From: Megalobrama amblycephala
Lineage: Eukaryota > Chordata > Actinopteri > Cypriniformes > Xenocyprididae
Assembly (NCBI RefSeq): GCF_018812025.1
Contig: NC_063054.1
Span: 9,682,582-9,746,581 of the forward strand
Reading direction: 5' to 3'
Length of the DNA: 64,000 nt
A program made the position numbers and the translations under genes. Positions within the stretch are counted from its first letter, which is position 1. Each line of letters starts with the position of its first letter. Below are positions 10,141 to 21,789 of this stretch, one piece after another. Below the pieces are notes generated by a model. The model was not told the origin of the DNA and searched no databases. It was given only the letters and a program-made list of their open reading frames with translations.

Positions 10141-11612
10141 AAAATCATTCATTTGGTCATTCATTTCATTCATTCATTCATTCATTCATTCATTCAATCA
10201 ATCATTCATTTGTTCATTTGTTATTCATTCATTCGGTCATTGATTTGGTCATTCATTCATTCATTCATTCATTCATTGGGTCATTCAGTAATTTGTTCGT
10301 TTGTTCCTTGCTTCCTCCTTTTGGTCATTCATTCACTCATTCATTTGACCATTAATTTACTCATTCACTCATTGGGTCATTCATTCACTCACTCATTCAT
10401 TGGGCCATTCATTGGGTCACTCATTCACTCATTGGGTTATTCATTCATTCACTCATTGGGTCATTCATTCATTCACTCATTTGTTCATTCATTCATTTGT
10501 TCATTGGACCATTCATTCATTCATTCACTCATTGGGTCATTCATTCATTTATTAATTAATTCACTCATTCATTGGGTCATTCATTAATTTGTTTGTTTGT
10601 TCCTTTGTCCGTTCATTCCTCCCTTGCTTGATTCCTTCCTTTCATGCATTCACTTATTGCGTCATTCATTATTCATTCACTCATTGTGTCATTAATTCAT
10701 TTATTCACTTATTGGGTCATTCATTCACTCATTCATTGGGTCATTCATTCATACATTCATTCACTCATTCATTGGGTCATTCATTCATACATTCATTCAC
10801 TCATTCACTCATTGGGTCATTCATTCATTCACTCATTCATTCATTGGGTCATTCATTCACTCATTCACTCATTGGGTTTTTCATTCATTCACTCATTCAT
10901 TCATTCATTCATTCACTCATTCGTTCATTGGGTCATTCATTCACTCATTGGGTCATTCATTCATTCATTCACTCATTCGTTGAGTCATTCATTAATTTGT
11001 TTGTTTGTTCCTTCGTCCGTTCATTCCTTCCTTGCTTGATTCCTTCTTTTCATTCATTCGTTCATTCATTCACTCATTGGGTCATTAATTCATTCATTCT
11101 CTTATTGGGTCATTCATTCATTCACTCATTCATTCACTGGGTCATTCATTCATACATTCATTCACTCATTCACTCATTGGGTCATTCATTCACTCATTCA
11201 TTCATTGGGCCATTCATTCATTCACTCACTCATTAATTCATTGGGTCATTCATTCACTCATTCACTCATTGGGTTTTTCATTCATTCACTCATTCGTTCA
11301 TTGGGTCATTCATTCATTCACTCATTCACTCATTGGGTCATTGGGTCATTCATTCATTCATTCATTCACTCATTCATTGGGTCATTCATTAATTTGTTTG
11401 TTTGTTCCTTCGTCCGTTCATTCCTTCCTTGCTTGATTCCTTCCTTTCATTCATTTGTTCATTCATTCACTCATTGGGTCATAAATTCATTCATTCACTT
11501 ATTGGGTCATTCATTCACTCATTCATTCATTGGGTCATTCATTCATACATTCATTCACTCATTCATTAATTCATTCATTCATTCATTCATTCATTCATTC
11601 ATTGGGCCATTC
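10141..11612 (+). repeat. Hierarchical CATT satellite
   Basis: About 1.47 kb built from the tetramer CATT. Tetramers group into 20-28-bp units ending in CACTCATTGGGT. These group again into blocks of roughly 400 bp marked by the insert AATTTGTTTGTTTGTTCCTT, which starts at 10586, 10994 and 11391 (spacing 408 and 397), with a diverged precursor at 10290. The + strand is open in several frames for up to 215 codons because the tetramer has no stop in that sense and reads as a repeating Ile-His-Ser-Phe. This is a property of the repeat, not a gene. Confidence 0.95.
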
Positions 11613-11639
11613 TCACCTATAGGGCATTAAAATGTGAGT

Positions 11640-12675
11640 CCCGACTGCTTCTTGTAACCCACTTTTTAAATATCTTCTTAAAATCCACGAAAGGCATCAG
11701 AGTTTTTTCACGTCACATCACACGTGATGTCAAGTGCCATTTGGAGCAGGAGCCTCCTGCTGTCTGTAGGTTTCACCCAGCTGATAGCTGTGGCCCGGGG
11801 AGATTAACCTATATCTGTTAGCACTAACCCTCATGCTCCTCATCGTTGCAATTGTATTTACTCATTAGGCGTCATAGAAACAATGCTGAAGAGTTAATTA
11901 GAGAGCGAGCAGCTTGCATTCTGCCTTCTCTGACCCAGTTCTCTTTCCTTCTCTCTCCTCCACCCTCCCTCTTTTTCTTCCTCTTCCTTGTCTGTATCCT
12001 GGTTAATGAGCGCACTTCATGGTATGAAATGGTTGCATGATTATTTTCACATGATTCTGAGTGAGTCGTGATGAAAAGGCAATTTCTTCCTTTTGTGTGC
12101 TCGTTCATTCGGTAAACGCCAGGACTCGGGTTTGATTTCTCTACTTTTCATCCAGAGAAATGTGCGAATGTGTTTATAATAAGGCTTTGCTGTACCAAAT
12201 GGAGGTCGTAATGCAGTGTGAATGATAATAGTGGTCAACCTAGGTCATAACATTCTTCTTGGATGGCTAAAAAACTCCCTGTGATCTGTCAAGAAGTGTT
12301 TGGCAGACCAATGAGGTGATGTCCACACCAGTCTTTTCATCCTTAATGACTCATCTACTTTGCTATACCTTCTTCCAGTCCCATGACTCCTGGCTTTGCC
12401 TTAATAATGATCTCACACCAACATGAGTGTGATCAGGGCTGATATGGCATTCTAATGAAAGGCTTAGAGAATTTCTCAAAGGTTGGAGTAATGGGTGACT
12501 TGACAGGCTCTTTATGTAACAATCATAGGTGGATTCTGGGAGGCAGGGGGAATCTTATTCCTGTGATATAATGTGATATGAATATAGTATATAGTATATA
12601 CAGAGACTCGAACATGTAAGATCACATGTAGTCATTTTTAAAGCTTTATCCATGTTTTCTCTCTATTTCTTGCAG
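11640..12675. promoter_or_regulatory. Unique stretch; candidate conserved element upstream of an exon
   Basis: Free of recognised repeats. 11700-12240 contains CACACGTGATGT, CAGCTGATAGCTG and a TTAATTAGAGAGCGAGCAG block, typical of homeodomain and bHLH binding words. It ends in the pyrimidine-rich tract that precedes the exon at 12676. Regulatory function is inferred only. Confidence 0.3.
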
Positions 12676-12732
12676 GTATTTTACCCATCACTTTTGAGCT
12701 TTATTATGGAAACCAGATGTGGAGAAGCAGTG
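12676..12732 (+). CDS. Candidate 57-nt internal coding exon
   Basis: A pyrimidine-rich acceptor (TCTCTCTATTTCTTGCAG, AG at 12674-12675) precedes 57 nt that end at a near-ideal donor, GTGAGTAT at 12733. The length is a multiple of three. Two + frames are open. The frame starting at base 3 reads ILPITFELYYGNQMWRSS with split codons of phase 1 at both ends. The frame starting at base 1 reads VFYPSLLSFIMETRCGEAV with phase 0 at both ends. I do not recognise either peptide, so no product is given. The surroundings are unique sequence, which fits a real exon inside a large intron-rich gene. A chance pair of splice sites remains possible. Confidence 0.5.
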
Positions 12733-13277
12733 GTGAGTATCATTGAATACCCTCATGTGTTTAGTATCTGACCATTTACTTTACCACACTGGCACTGAGA
12801 ATCAATTTTAATATGCTTCTTGCGTCCCTGAATATAAATTCAACAAAGATAATCTTTCTTTGAACTTATGCATTTTGATACTGTCCACTGCTGTGACATT
12901 TTGTTTGCATTTGCTCAGATTGTATTTGTTCTATATTACACATGCCAAATAAAACAGAATTTCATTCAGAGTTGGATGACACCTCACACCTTTGTGTGTG
13001 TTGAGATCTCAGTTAAAATATTGGTTCAGTGTTAGTTGTCTTAGGGGGTATTTCTGTTTGTGACCTCAGACTGCGGCTCATAAGGTCAAGTGAGCTAAAC
13101 GTTTGTTTTCTCACACAGAGAGTGCTTTGACCCCTGACTTACAGTACATGTCACTGCACTTATAGTGTAATAGATGGCATCACGAGTGCAGAAATGACAA
13201 GGTAACTGTGCTCATTGAACTGAGTGGACTCGTTTGAGACATTTTTGGTGGTACTGCTAATGATCCAATATCAAATA
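12733..13277. other. Unique non-coding DNA
   Basis: Intron-like sequence after the candidate exon, with no repeat ends or open frames. Confidence 0.4.
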
Positions 13278-13368
13278 TACAGTGGAGTCCACAAGTTTGA
13301 GACTACCAGAGAAAATGCTTCTTTTGTGCACTATTTTGTAATTAAACAGTGTTTTTCAGTATAACAGT

Positions 13369-14468
13369 TTAACCCTTAAATGCATGAATGTTTCACCAGT
13401 CGTTATTACATATTTGGGTCTTTAGTGACCCGGATCTATATCTAACACTCATGGCTCTCTAACTACCGCAATAGTAGGGCTGGGCGATATATCGCATGCG
13501 ATTGTCACGCGCATTTCGTCAGTAAAGCCGGTTCCCTGATTACCACTAAATCGCCATCACCTGCTTTCAAATGGAGCGGCATTTAACTGACAGAGCCGTA
13601 GTTCACTGACAATAATGAACGCAATATCGCGTTCATTATCGAAGGCGATTCATCTGCGATAATGAACGCGATATTGCATAGCTTGTCAGTGAACTACGGT
13701 TCTGTCTATTAAATGCCACTCCATTTGAAAGCAGGTGATGCCCATTTAGCGGTAATCAGGGAACCGGCTTTACTGACGAAATGCGCGTGACAATCGCATG
13801 CGATATATCGCCCAGCCCTACGCAATAGTATAAAACCCTTCTAATTATTTTAATAACAATTACAAAAGAATAAAATAAAGCATATTTTGTTACCTTTTGG
13901 AACTTGGAAGGGTTCAGTTTTAAGCATCATCACTGTCATCGTCAGAGCCCATTTCCCCATTTCATTTAGCACCTGGCTCAGGATCTGACAGCTTCTTCAG
14001 CAGATCCACCTTCAAGTGACGGTGAGACTAATGTTTGATTTTGTGCAGTGTTTGCTCTGCAGTAAATCGCTGAGTCATTTCAAGTTTTGCTGATGATATT
14101 CTTTTGTTTTCTGCCTGCGGTAACTATGAGTGAAACGCCACTTCATCATTGTGTATCAGACATTGCCACCTCGAGGAATAAAGGTGAATTGCAATTATAA
14201 AGTAATCAGAGATTCAATTATTGTTGCGTAAAAAAAATACTTACACTATTACGTATCTCGGGTCACTTGCGACCCTGTACAGTTTATACAAATATTAAAA
14301 TAATTAGAACACAGACATTCTTTTATATTTTTTTCTTGATATATTGTTTATAATAAGTTAAGCAATGCTAAGAAGGTCGATATCTAACTTTAAAATAATG
14401 AATGATGGGGAGGGTTGTGAATGATGTCCCGGGTCAATAAAAACCTTTGGTATTTGTTTAAGAGTTAA
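13369..14468. mobile_element. piggyBac-like TTAA element, 1.1 kb
   Basis: TTAA at 13369-13372 and 14465-14468 bound the element. The ends read CCCTTAAATG and, inverted, CTCTTAAACA. TTAA targets with CCC-starting ends are the piggyBac pattern. On the minus strand near 13920-13950 a short stretch could read GSDDDSDDA before a stop, reminiscent of acidic piggyBac N-termini, but the surrounding frame is broken, so that is only suggestive. A hAT MITE sits inside. Confidence 0.6.
13475..13820. mobile_element. Intact palindromic hAT MITE with 8-bp TSD
   Basis: 346 bp flanked by a perfect 8-bp duplication, CGCAATAG at 13467-13474 and 13821-13828, the hAT signature. The ends start TAGGGCTGGGCGATATATCG and the two arms are inverted copies over about 155 bp with roughly ten differences, so the element is nearly a full hairpin. 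Arm identity and the intact duplication suggest a relatively young insertion. It lies within the TTAA element at 13369-14468. Confidence 0.93.
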
Positions 14469-14800
14469 GGTTGAACTGAAAAATCTGTTGACATGGTCAA
14501 TGTCACAAATCACATTTTTGAGAACATTTAGAATCAAAAGAGGATGAACAGCAAAGACATCTTCCCACAGCCTGTTTAACTCATTACAGTATATTATTAT
14601 AGAGTATTATTATTATACGGTATTTATCAAGAGTGCCAATGCTAATAAGAATGCTATTCTGGTGCAATGAGACTGTAGATGTGCGTTCAATCCTGGAAGC
14701 ATTTTCTAGTGTCTTCACAAGTTTGTTCTTTGGTTGAATCAAATACTGAGGAAAGAGTCTACCAATAACTGGCAGCTGTATGAGTTTTAATAAAGTCATT

Positions 14801-16075
14801 TGAACTTTAAGTTGAAGGAAGGAGAAAATGCATCTTGTAGGCCGCTAGATGTAAAGGCTGTAAACTTTGATTTTGTGCATTTCTCTGATACTTTACTTTT
14901 CCTGCATCATACTTTTCCTACATTATACAGTTTTCTTCTCACCCACTCACTCCTGTGGCATATGACATGCTTGTTAGATTCATGTGTCTCCAGTGGGTGT
15001 CATGAACCCATAACACAAAGTTTGTGCTGTTTATTATAGAACCTGGAGCTACCAAATGTTAGAATTATTTAGATTTTTTACTATTATTTATTTATGTATT
15101 TATTTATTTTTGCTCTGGATACATATGGAACAATCACTCCAATCACATTGCATAACTTGATATGAAATAACCTATTCAGTGCTGACATTTTTGTTCAGTG
15201 CTATCACTTGGCAAAGTGAGACTTGATTTAAGACACATTTTCTTACAATAGAGACCCTTAAAATTTGAGAAGATTAAGAAAAAAATATGTGTCTCATGGT
15301 CTATTCATCATACTGTCATCGAATGTAGACATGGAAATTTAGAACTAGTTGACAGTATCATAAAAGAGGTGAGGTCATGTGAAGCAGTGAGTTAAGGTAG
15401 CTGAGACAATGCAACATGTCTGACTGTCGTAGAAAACGTCTATATATTGTATTTAGGAGGAGATGAAGAGTCCTCCTGGGTCTTAACCACCCCCCCCCAT
15501 TAAGAATGTGACTTAAAGAGAGGACCCCCCAACCCCCCCCCCCCCCCCAGCATATCACTGTAGAAATGTGCTTTTAAACCAGATTCTTCTCCTCCCCTAC
15601 ATACAGAGCAACCTGTCCGCTGCCATGTAGTGCTGAGCAGCTTTACTATGCTTTTTCTAGTCGCTGAAGTGATTAAACTTCATGCTGGAAGGAATTAGAA
15701 TTTGTTCCCCATGTGTACTGATGCAATCCTGTGGATGTACAGTTGTGTATGTTCATGTGAGAGGCTTGTTGCATATGTGTCTCAGTTTGTTTGTACACAA
15801 TTTTAAATGATGTGGCATGATTTTTCTTAGATTTATTTATTTTTTAAAAGCACTAAAATACATACATTCACAAAGAAAGATACATGCAATGATTGTCTAT
15901 ACCACTTATATGATAGAATCTTTAAAATTCATTTATATACACAATAGTTTGGGCAAAGATGCATAAATTAATTTAAAAAAAATAGCAGTAAAAACACTCA
16001 AACTTTGTGATTTTATTTTAAAACTTTAGATGGGGGCATAATGTCAGAAATGTCAGGGTGGTACAACTGTCCTGA
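14801..16075. other. Unique AT-rich DNA with two C-tracts
   Basis: C-runs lie near 15489-15499 and 15525-15549. Nothing coding or repeat-bounded is seen; the open frames are short. Confidence 0.4.
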
Positions 16076-16147
16076 AAAATAAAAATAAAAATAAAAATAA
16101 AATAATAAAATAAAATAAAATAATAAAAAAAATAAAATAAAAAAAAG
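16076..16147. repeat. AAAAT-type simple repeat
   Basis: Irregular run of AAAAT and AAAT units ending before GCCTCATTAAAAG. Confidence 0.85.
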
Positions 16148-16265
16148 CCTCATTAAAAGAATGGAATTCTTGAAAAGAGTTATATTTTATTTATTTTATA
16201 TATTTACATATTTTATTTCCTATTATTTCTTATAATATTAATTAAATATAATTATCTTATTTTAA

Positions 16266-16266
<1 letters not shown>

Positions 16267-16301
<35 letters not shown>
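16267..16301. repeat. TA microsatellite
   Basis: Uninterrupted alternating TA of 35 bases inside AT-rich DNA. Confidence 0.95.
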
Positions 16302-16303
<2 letters not shown>

Positions 16304-16440
16304 TAATTTATTATTATAACAGTTTCATGACAAGGCAAGTTTAGTTTGCATAGTAAAATGTCATGTGGTATGTCTCCACCCAAAACGTAATGATATGTTT
16401 TAATTCATAATTTTTGATGTCTGTAAAAATACCTTGAAAA

Positions 16441-16672
16441 ACGTCTCGGGTTACGGATGTAACCCTGGTTCCCTGAGTAAGGGAATGAGACGCTGCGTGA
16501 AACGCATTGGGTCCCCAATGCGTTTCACGCAGCGTCGATAGTTCCCACGAAAGGGAACGTCTCGGGTTACGGATGTAACCCTGGTTCCCTGAGTAAGGGA
16601 ACGAGACGCTGCGTGAAACGCATTGGGTCCCCAATGCGTTTCACGCAGCGTCGATAGTTCCCACGAAAGGGA
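16441..16672. repeat. Two 116-bp tandem units, each with several hairpins
   Basis: Units at 16441-16556 and 16557-16672 differ at one base (AATGAG versus AACGAG). Each unit carries a perfect stem from GACGCTGCGTGAAACGCATT and its inverse, with a tiny loop around the GTCC centre. It also carries GGTTAC/GTAACC around GGAT, GGTTCCCT/AAGGGAAC and GTTCCC/GGGAAC. The words resemble subterminal repeats of CACTA/EnSpm-type fish transposons as I remember them; this is not certain. No transposon ends are seen beside them. Confidence 0.85.
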
Positions 16673-17640
16673 ACATACTTTTTTTTGTTTGTTTTGTTTT
16701 ATAAAGTATGAATCAGATATGTACACTCACATGTATTCAAGATGTAAGGAAAATGTATTATTTTTTTATTTGATGGTTACACCATATGACATTTTTACAG
16801 TAATCTTGAATAGTGATATATAAACACACACATACATATACACTTGGAACATGTTGTAGACTACATTTTTAAATGTAGTCTATAACCCTACAACCTTTTC
16901 CTTTTCTTTACCATAGACACATTTATATACCATTGACCCATGTATCACTGACACTTTTCAGTGCGTGTGTGTCCAGCGTTGTACTCCTGTGCTGGGAGTT
17001 GCTGATAGGTTTGTCCTCTCTTTCATCTCTCTTCAGTAAGGCAGAGAGCCCCTTAGCTGTCAGCCACCTCTCCATTATATCATCCCTATAGTTCCGCCAC
17101 CCTGCACACATGCAGCCTGGAAACAAGTAAAAAGTAGTCCAGGCATCACAACTGATCAGCGCATAACACATGTAACCTTCAGCATCCCAACCCGAGCTAA
17201 AAACAGACCAAGAGTGGCATAAAAAGCGAAGCGTAGGTGTGGTAGTGTGTGCCATCCCGCTTCCTGTTGTTCAATTCATCCATCCATCATAGAGAAGCCT
17301 CTGAACTCCTCCTTGACCACTGTTCAAAGCTCTCCACGCCTTCACAGACTGATTTACTATGACAAATGAGCTTTCCACCCCAGGAAGGTTAGCTCATATG
17401 TGCATGCACACGCATTTAAACAAGCTGCTAGCTGGTCAGGGGTAAAATAATCCGCTTTGCTCTGAAAAGAATGGGCGTCCCGAAAAAATTCACCTCCAGA
17501 TGCCGAATCGATACGTGTCCGTTGGTGCGTTGCACTGTAATAAAGCTCAGGGGAGGGGAGCGGGAAGGTTAAGGCGTCGTTTGGCTTCACTCGTCCCTCT
17601 CATATCACGTCTGCCGAGAATGCGACACTAAAGATGCATG
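16673..17640. other. Unique stretch with a 110-codon minus-strand frame
   Basis: Unique sequence. The minus strand is open from 17255 to 16923. The product has no motif I recognise, no signal peptide and no membrane segment. Splice or promoter support is missing, so I do not call a gene. 17380-17640 is somewhat CpG-richer. Confidence 0.3.
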
Positions 17641-17644
17641 CGTT

Positions 17645-19260
17645 GGAATGTGCTCATTGACACGCCATACCGAAACTGGATTTTTAAGGGTTGGAGCACG
17701 TAGCTCTGAAACCCTATTATAATTGTTAAAATTTCCAAGGATCAGCATTCTCCCCTAAAAGTGATCAGACAGACCAAACCATAAGTCGTAGAGACTTTAA
17801 ATTTTGAGGGCTGGTAGTACTCACACCATCTATAACGTCACTAAGGCTCGCACTGATCGGCCTGATGGGAGCGCTACAGAGGTGAAAGGTACGAAATCGC
17901 TCATAACTCCTAAACCGTTAGGTGTGGGCTCAAGTGTCTTATATTGTTGGAATCATTGGCTCAAGACGGATTTGATTGTCTGCATTTTTTGAAAAAGCTA
18001 TTTTTGTGAACTAGTCCTAGGTTTTTGGGGCAATCAGCACCAAACCAGTGCAGCGAGATTCTCTGGAGTCTGATTGTCGATAATTATCAAAAAAATTCTT
18101 TGGTTGCGTGAAAAAGGACATGGCAACTGGCCACATGGTGGCACTATAACATGGAAAAAACGTAAAAATGGCTATAACTAAGCAACCCTAATGGGGCGTT
18201 CACACCAGAGGCGACTTGCGCTAATAAATTGTGCCATTCGCGCATAGTTGGACGCTTGAACATTTTGAGTTTACTCGCTTCATTCGCGCCTGAAATTCGC
18301 TTCATTTGTGCGTGAAATTCACTTCACAACAGACGCAAATTCGCGTCATGAGAGGGGCTTCTGCCAGGCGGCTCCAGTCTTGTTTCTGCACACTTCCTCT
18401 GAATAAACACATCAACTCGTCAGCAGGAAAGTAGTTGTAAAATATGGCTAATAAGCTCAATTTGCTGGCTAACTAGCTTGTAGTCTCAATATGTATATAT
18501 GTAGCTCAAATTGAGTTAAAAGCGTTTTTTAACAACTTACCAGATTGTCCGACCTCCTCACTCACTTTCTTCCATGCAAGATCCTTTTTATTCTTGTTTC
18601 TATAAAAGTATGAATATGTATCGTACAGTGACGATAATTTTGTCCTCCATTGTTGTTTCAGATTTCTGCCTCCGCTTGCTACTTCAAAATCACGTCACTA
18701 CTAGAGGACGCTCCTGATTGGTTAACGCGGCGCAAATATTCTGCAAAGTTCATATTTTTCAACTTGCGCGATTCGCGCGAATCATGCTTTACGTGTGTCA
18801 AACGGCCAAAACGCTCAATTTGCGCCGCCTCATTCGCGCAAATCGCGCCACAGGATGTCTATTCGCGTCTTTGCATTGACTTAACATGTAAATCACTCAC
18901 GCTTAACGCTTCATTCACGTCTGGTGTGTATGCACCATAAGTCTGATTGACTTGAAAATTGGCATGCTGTGTCTTTGTCCAAGGTGCCAAGACTGCCTTT
19001 GACGATATTTGCAGATCTCGAAAAATGCAGCCGGCGGCGGCCAATGAAGTTTGAGCAGCTATCAGACAAGGTTAACAGAGGCCGATCGGAGCAAAACTCA
19101 CTGGGCCTGTTCGACTCATGGCCCTAGAGGCCTGTGAGCAATTCAAAAGAAATCGGCCACCGGGGGGCGCCTTCACGTTTTTTGTTTTTTTTTAATGTGC
19201 GTAAAGGATTGTATATCACGTGATTTTTCGCACACGTCCATGACATTCATATCATATGGT
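17645..19260. repeat. Older dispersed repeat split by a Harbinger element
   Basis: 17680-18188 and 18941-19200 carry words I recall from a widespread cyprinid repeat (ATCGCTCATAACTCCTAAAC, GGCCACATGGTGGCACTATA, ACTCATGGCCCTAGAGGCC). The two parts are separated exactly by the TAA-flanked element at 18192-18937. Class unknown; no frame survives. Confidence 0.5.
18192..18937. mobile_element. PIF/Harbinger-type MITE with TAA TSD
   Basis: A 746-bp element flanked by TAA at 18189-18191 and 18938-18940, the three-base duplication typical of PIF/Harbinger. The ends read TGGGGCGTTCACACCAGAGG and, inverted, TGGTGCATACACACCAGACG. The interior is rich in repeated ATTCGCGC/AATTCGC words and is CpG-rich compared with its surroundings. 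Non-coding. Confidence 0.85.
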
Positions 19261-20884
19261 AGAATTCTTAACGTAATTGAATCATGCCATTTGTGTAGAC
19301 TAATGTAGACTAAGAGCACAAGTTGAGTCTTCTGGAGCAACATTCATTTTGTCTTCAAAGGTGCCAAATAAGATCATTAACCTTGAGAACAAATCCTGTT
19401 AGTTTATTCCTGCCAAGTTTTTTAGCTCAAGAAGAGTTGACACGTCAGTATCACATGAAGTGCACTGCAGGGAGTGATGAGTATTGCCTTGGTGATCGAA
19501 TTTTAGGATTGTGCTTATATTGATTCTTTTACTGCCTTTCTGAGCTTAAGCTGTTTTCTTGAATCTGGTCTGGCCGGTGTATATCTGTCACAGCCTATAG
19601 AACCTTCTCTGGTCCTTTTAATATATGATGGCCTGGTTTTATTCCTTATCTCTTATACATTTAGGGAGGGATGGCGGGAAGAAAGTGGGAGGATGGGCTG
19701 CTATATGCTTGGATGGTGGAGAGGGGGAGGGGTGCGCTGGATTAAAATCTTGGTCGAAAACATCCGCATTAAAAAACAGAGGCAATGAAATAAACATCCC
19801 ACCACAGAATGAGAAGTCAAGTGGAGATAGCGGAGAGAGAAAATGCTCTGTAAAAGACGAGCAGAAATGGGGAAAATGAGAAAAGTGAGTCAGAGTGAAG
19901 TGAAATGAACTGAAAACAGGACATGGATTCTGTGGCGGGAAAACTGGTGATGAGATTCTGGCAGCAAAATGAGTTTAGAACAGCAAAACCCTTCACCAAA
20001 CCACAAAGAGAGAGATAAAGAGAGAAAGGGTAATGGTAATGTAGTACATATTATGTATTAAGACACACATCTGCATATAAAACAAACAGATGAACAAAAA
20101 AATAAAATAAAATAAAATAAAAATAATATCAGCACACAGACTTTTCCAGCTGTCTGTGATTGCTGGGTAAGAATTAAAAAAAATCATTTTAAAGGGATTG
20201 CACTCACAAAATACAACCTTTCAGATATTCAGAGCTTAGCATAAAGAGAAAAAATGTACTCACTGTGGTAATATCCATGATTTTACCCTGACTTTTAAAG
20301 ATTTTATTCATTTCGTCCATCCCGCAAATTGCATGTTTCCGTGATTTTTCCAGGCTTGGAAAAGAGAATTTTTTTTTGAATTCCCTGATGTTTTCAGGTT
20401 TTCTACACTGCAAAAATGCATAGAGTTATCCAAAATACTCACAGAAATCTAAAAAACATTTTCTTCTCATAGAGAACAGACAGACCTAAATGTGCTTCAC
20501 CTGCAACACATGACCCAAGATCACATCTCTCTGCTGGTATGATCTACTTTTGACATTTTCTTCAGAAAACCAGCAAATCATGGCAAATGTTAAAACAGAT
20601 TTAATAAAAGATTATAAAATAGTGCAGTCGACAATAAAATGCTCCAGCTTCCAGAGTAGAGGGAGAAAAAGATTGAAAGAGAAAGACAGAGGCGAAAAGA
20701 TAAAGGAGTGAGAGCCTATTTTTAATGATAACACTACATTTTTTATTGTACTTTCAGCTTAGCTGTTGACAGTTAATAACCAACATTAGCACATGTGGGT
20801 CGGACTACAATAGAAAGTAGAAAAGAGTAGAGTAATTCAACTTAAACAAGTGCGTGTCTTTATTTTCACATTTCAAATTATATA
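19261..20884. other. Mostly unique non-coding DNA
   Basis: Contains a GGAGGG-rich patch near 19660-19740 and an AAAAT simple repeat at 20096-20125. No exon-like features. Confidence 0.4.
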
Positions 20885-21301
20885 TTACACACCCATAATC
20901 TGTGTTGCAGTGAGCTGCCAAATGGTGCTTGGTGCATTGTTCCACTGCAGTAAGGCTTCATCCTGAATGGTGCTGTGAATATTTCTTAAAGCTGCCTTGG
21001 AATGATCATGATGCCATGTTTGAGTCCACATGCGGATGTTTTGAATCAGTTTGGAGCCAGATGCTGCCTGGTCCCGTTTATAATGATTGAGAGTGAAAAG
21101 GGCGTAGTGCACTTGGCAGCCCCTAACTGAGAAGAGGATGGAATTAAAATCAATACTCTGCATGATGAGGTGACTCAGAAGGTTAAAATAGAACTCGCAA
21201 CTCTCCAATGGCCTCTGCATAGCTGCTTTAAGATTATTAGCTGTCATAAACAGAAGATCTAGTCGTGGGCATCGATTTAAGTGTAGGGATGGTGTTACCA
21301 A
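20885..21301 (-). other. Stop-free minus-strand stretch, 139 codons, unknown
   Basis: One minus-strand frame is open from a stop at 21305-21307 down to 20885; its first codon is TTG, so no ATG start is near the 5' end. The peptide has a mixed, protein-like composition (for example RNIHSTIQDEALLQWNN) but no family I recognise. Upstream the frame is broken by several stops. It could be a fragment of a decayed transposon gene or retrocopy, or simply chance. Confidence 0.25.
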
Positions 21302-21789
21302 CTTTCAGAAAATTAGAAATGTCCTGGCCAACATTTAAGCAGTTTTCTTCAAACAACCATCTAGGATGCCAACACATTAGAGATCTGAGGGAGAGTTTGA
21401 TGGATAGGAATACAAGCGAATCAAGCCAGGATACTCTAAATTTTCATTAGTCGGCAGATGAAAGCATCAAAGTTGATTCTAAAAGTTCAGTTTTAGAGGT
21501 CAAAAATTTGAGTCTTGATTGGCTGAACACTGTTTAAAATAAATTGAAGATAAACCTAGATGTGTATCAATAACTATGGAAGCTAGTCCTAGACTAAAAT
21601 GAATGTTTGTGTTGTTTTAACTGAAAGCAGCTTGTACTTGATCTTAAAATATGTCAGTGCCAGTGTTTTGTCTCAAAATGCACACCAGTAATATTTTTTT
21701 CTAGTGAACGTTTATAAAAGATACTTAAATGCCCTAATTGAACTAAGGCCTAATCCTGGCTTAGGATAAACCCTGTCTGTGAAACCGGG
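21302..21789. other. Unique non-coding DNA
   Basis: No repeat or coding signal before the minisatellite. Confidence 0.4.

Larger units (their letters stand above)
13278..14800. mobile_element. Probable Tc1/mariner-like remnant, host of a nest
   Basis: A TA at 13278-13279 is followed by CAGTGGAGTCCACAAGTTTG, the style of a Tc1-like inverted repeat. The sequence is cut at 13369 by a TTAA element and resumes at 14469. Its right boundary is not clear; 14640-14800 may still belong to it. No intact transposase frame. Confidence 0.4.

Noticed and set aside
10153..11630. Several long plus-strand open frames rich in Ile-His-Ser-Phe
   Set aside because: They follow the CATT tetramer, occur in overlapping frames, and lack start context or any domain; a by-product of the satellite.
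13913..13955. Acidic peptide GSDDDSDDA as remnant transposase
   Set aside because: Only nine codons are readable before frame breaks; noted as suggestive but not enough for a pseudogene call.
16341..16726. Minus-strand frames of 91-97 codons with internal repeats
   Set aside because: They read through the duplicated 116-bp hairpin units; the repeated peptide only mirrors the DNA repeat.
16923..17255. 110-codon minus-strand frame
   Set aside because: No recognisable product, splice or promoter support; left as unassigned unique DNA.
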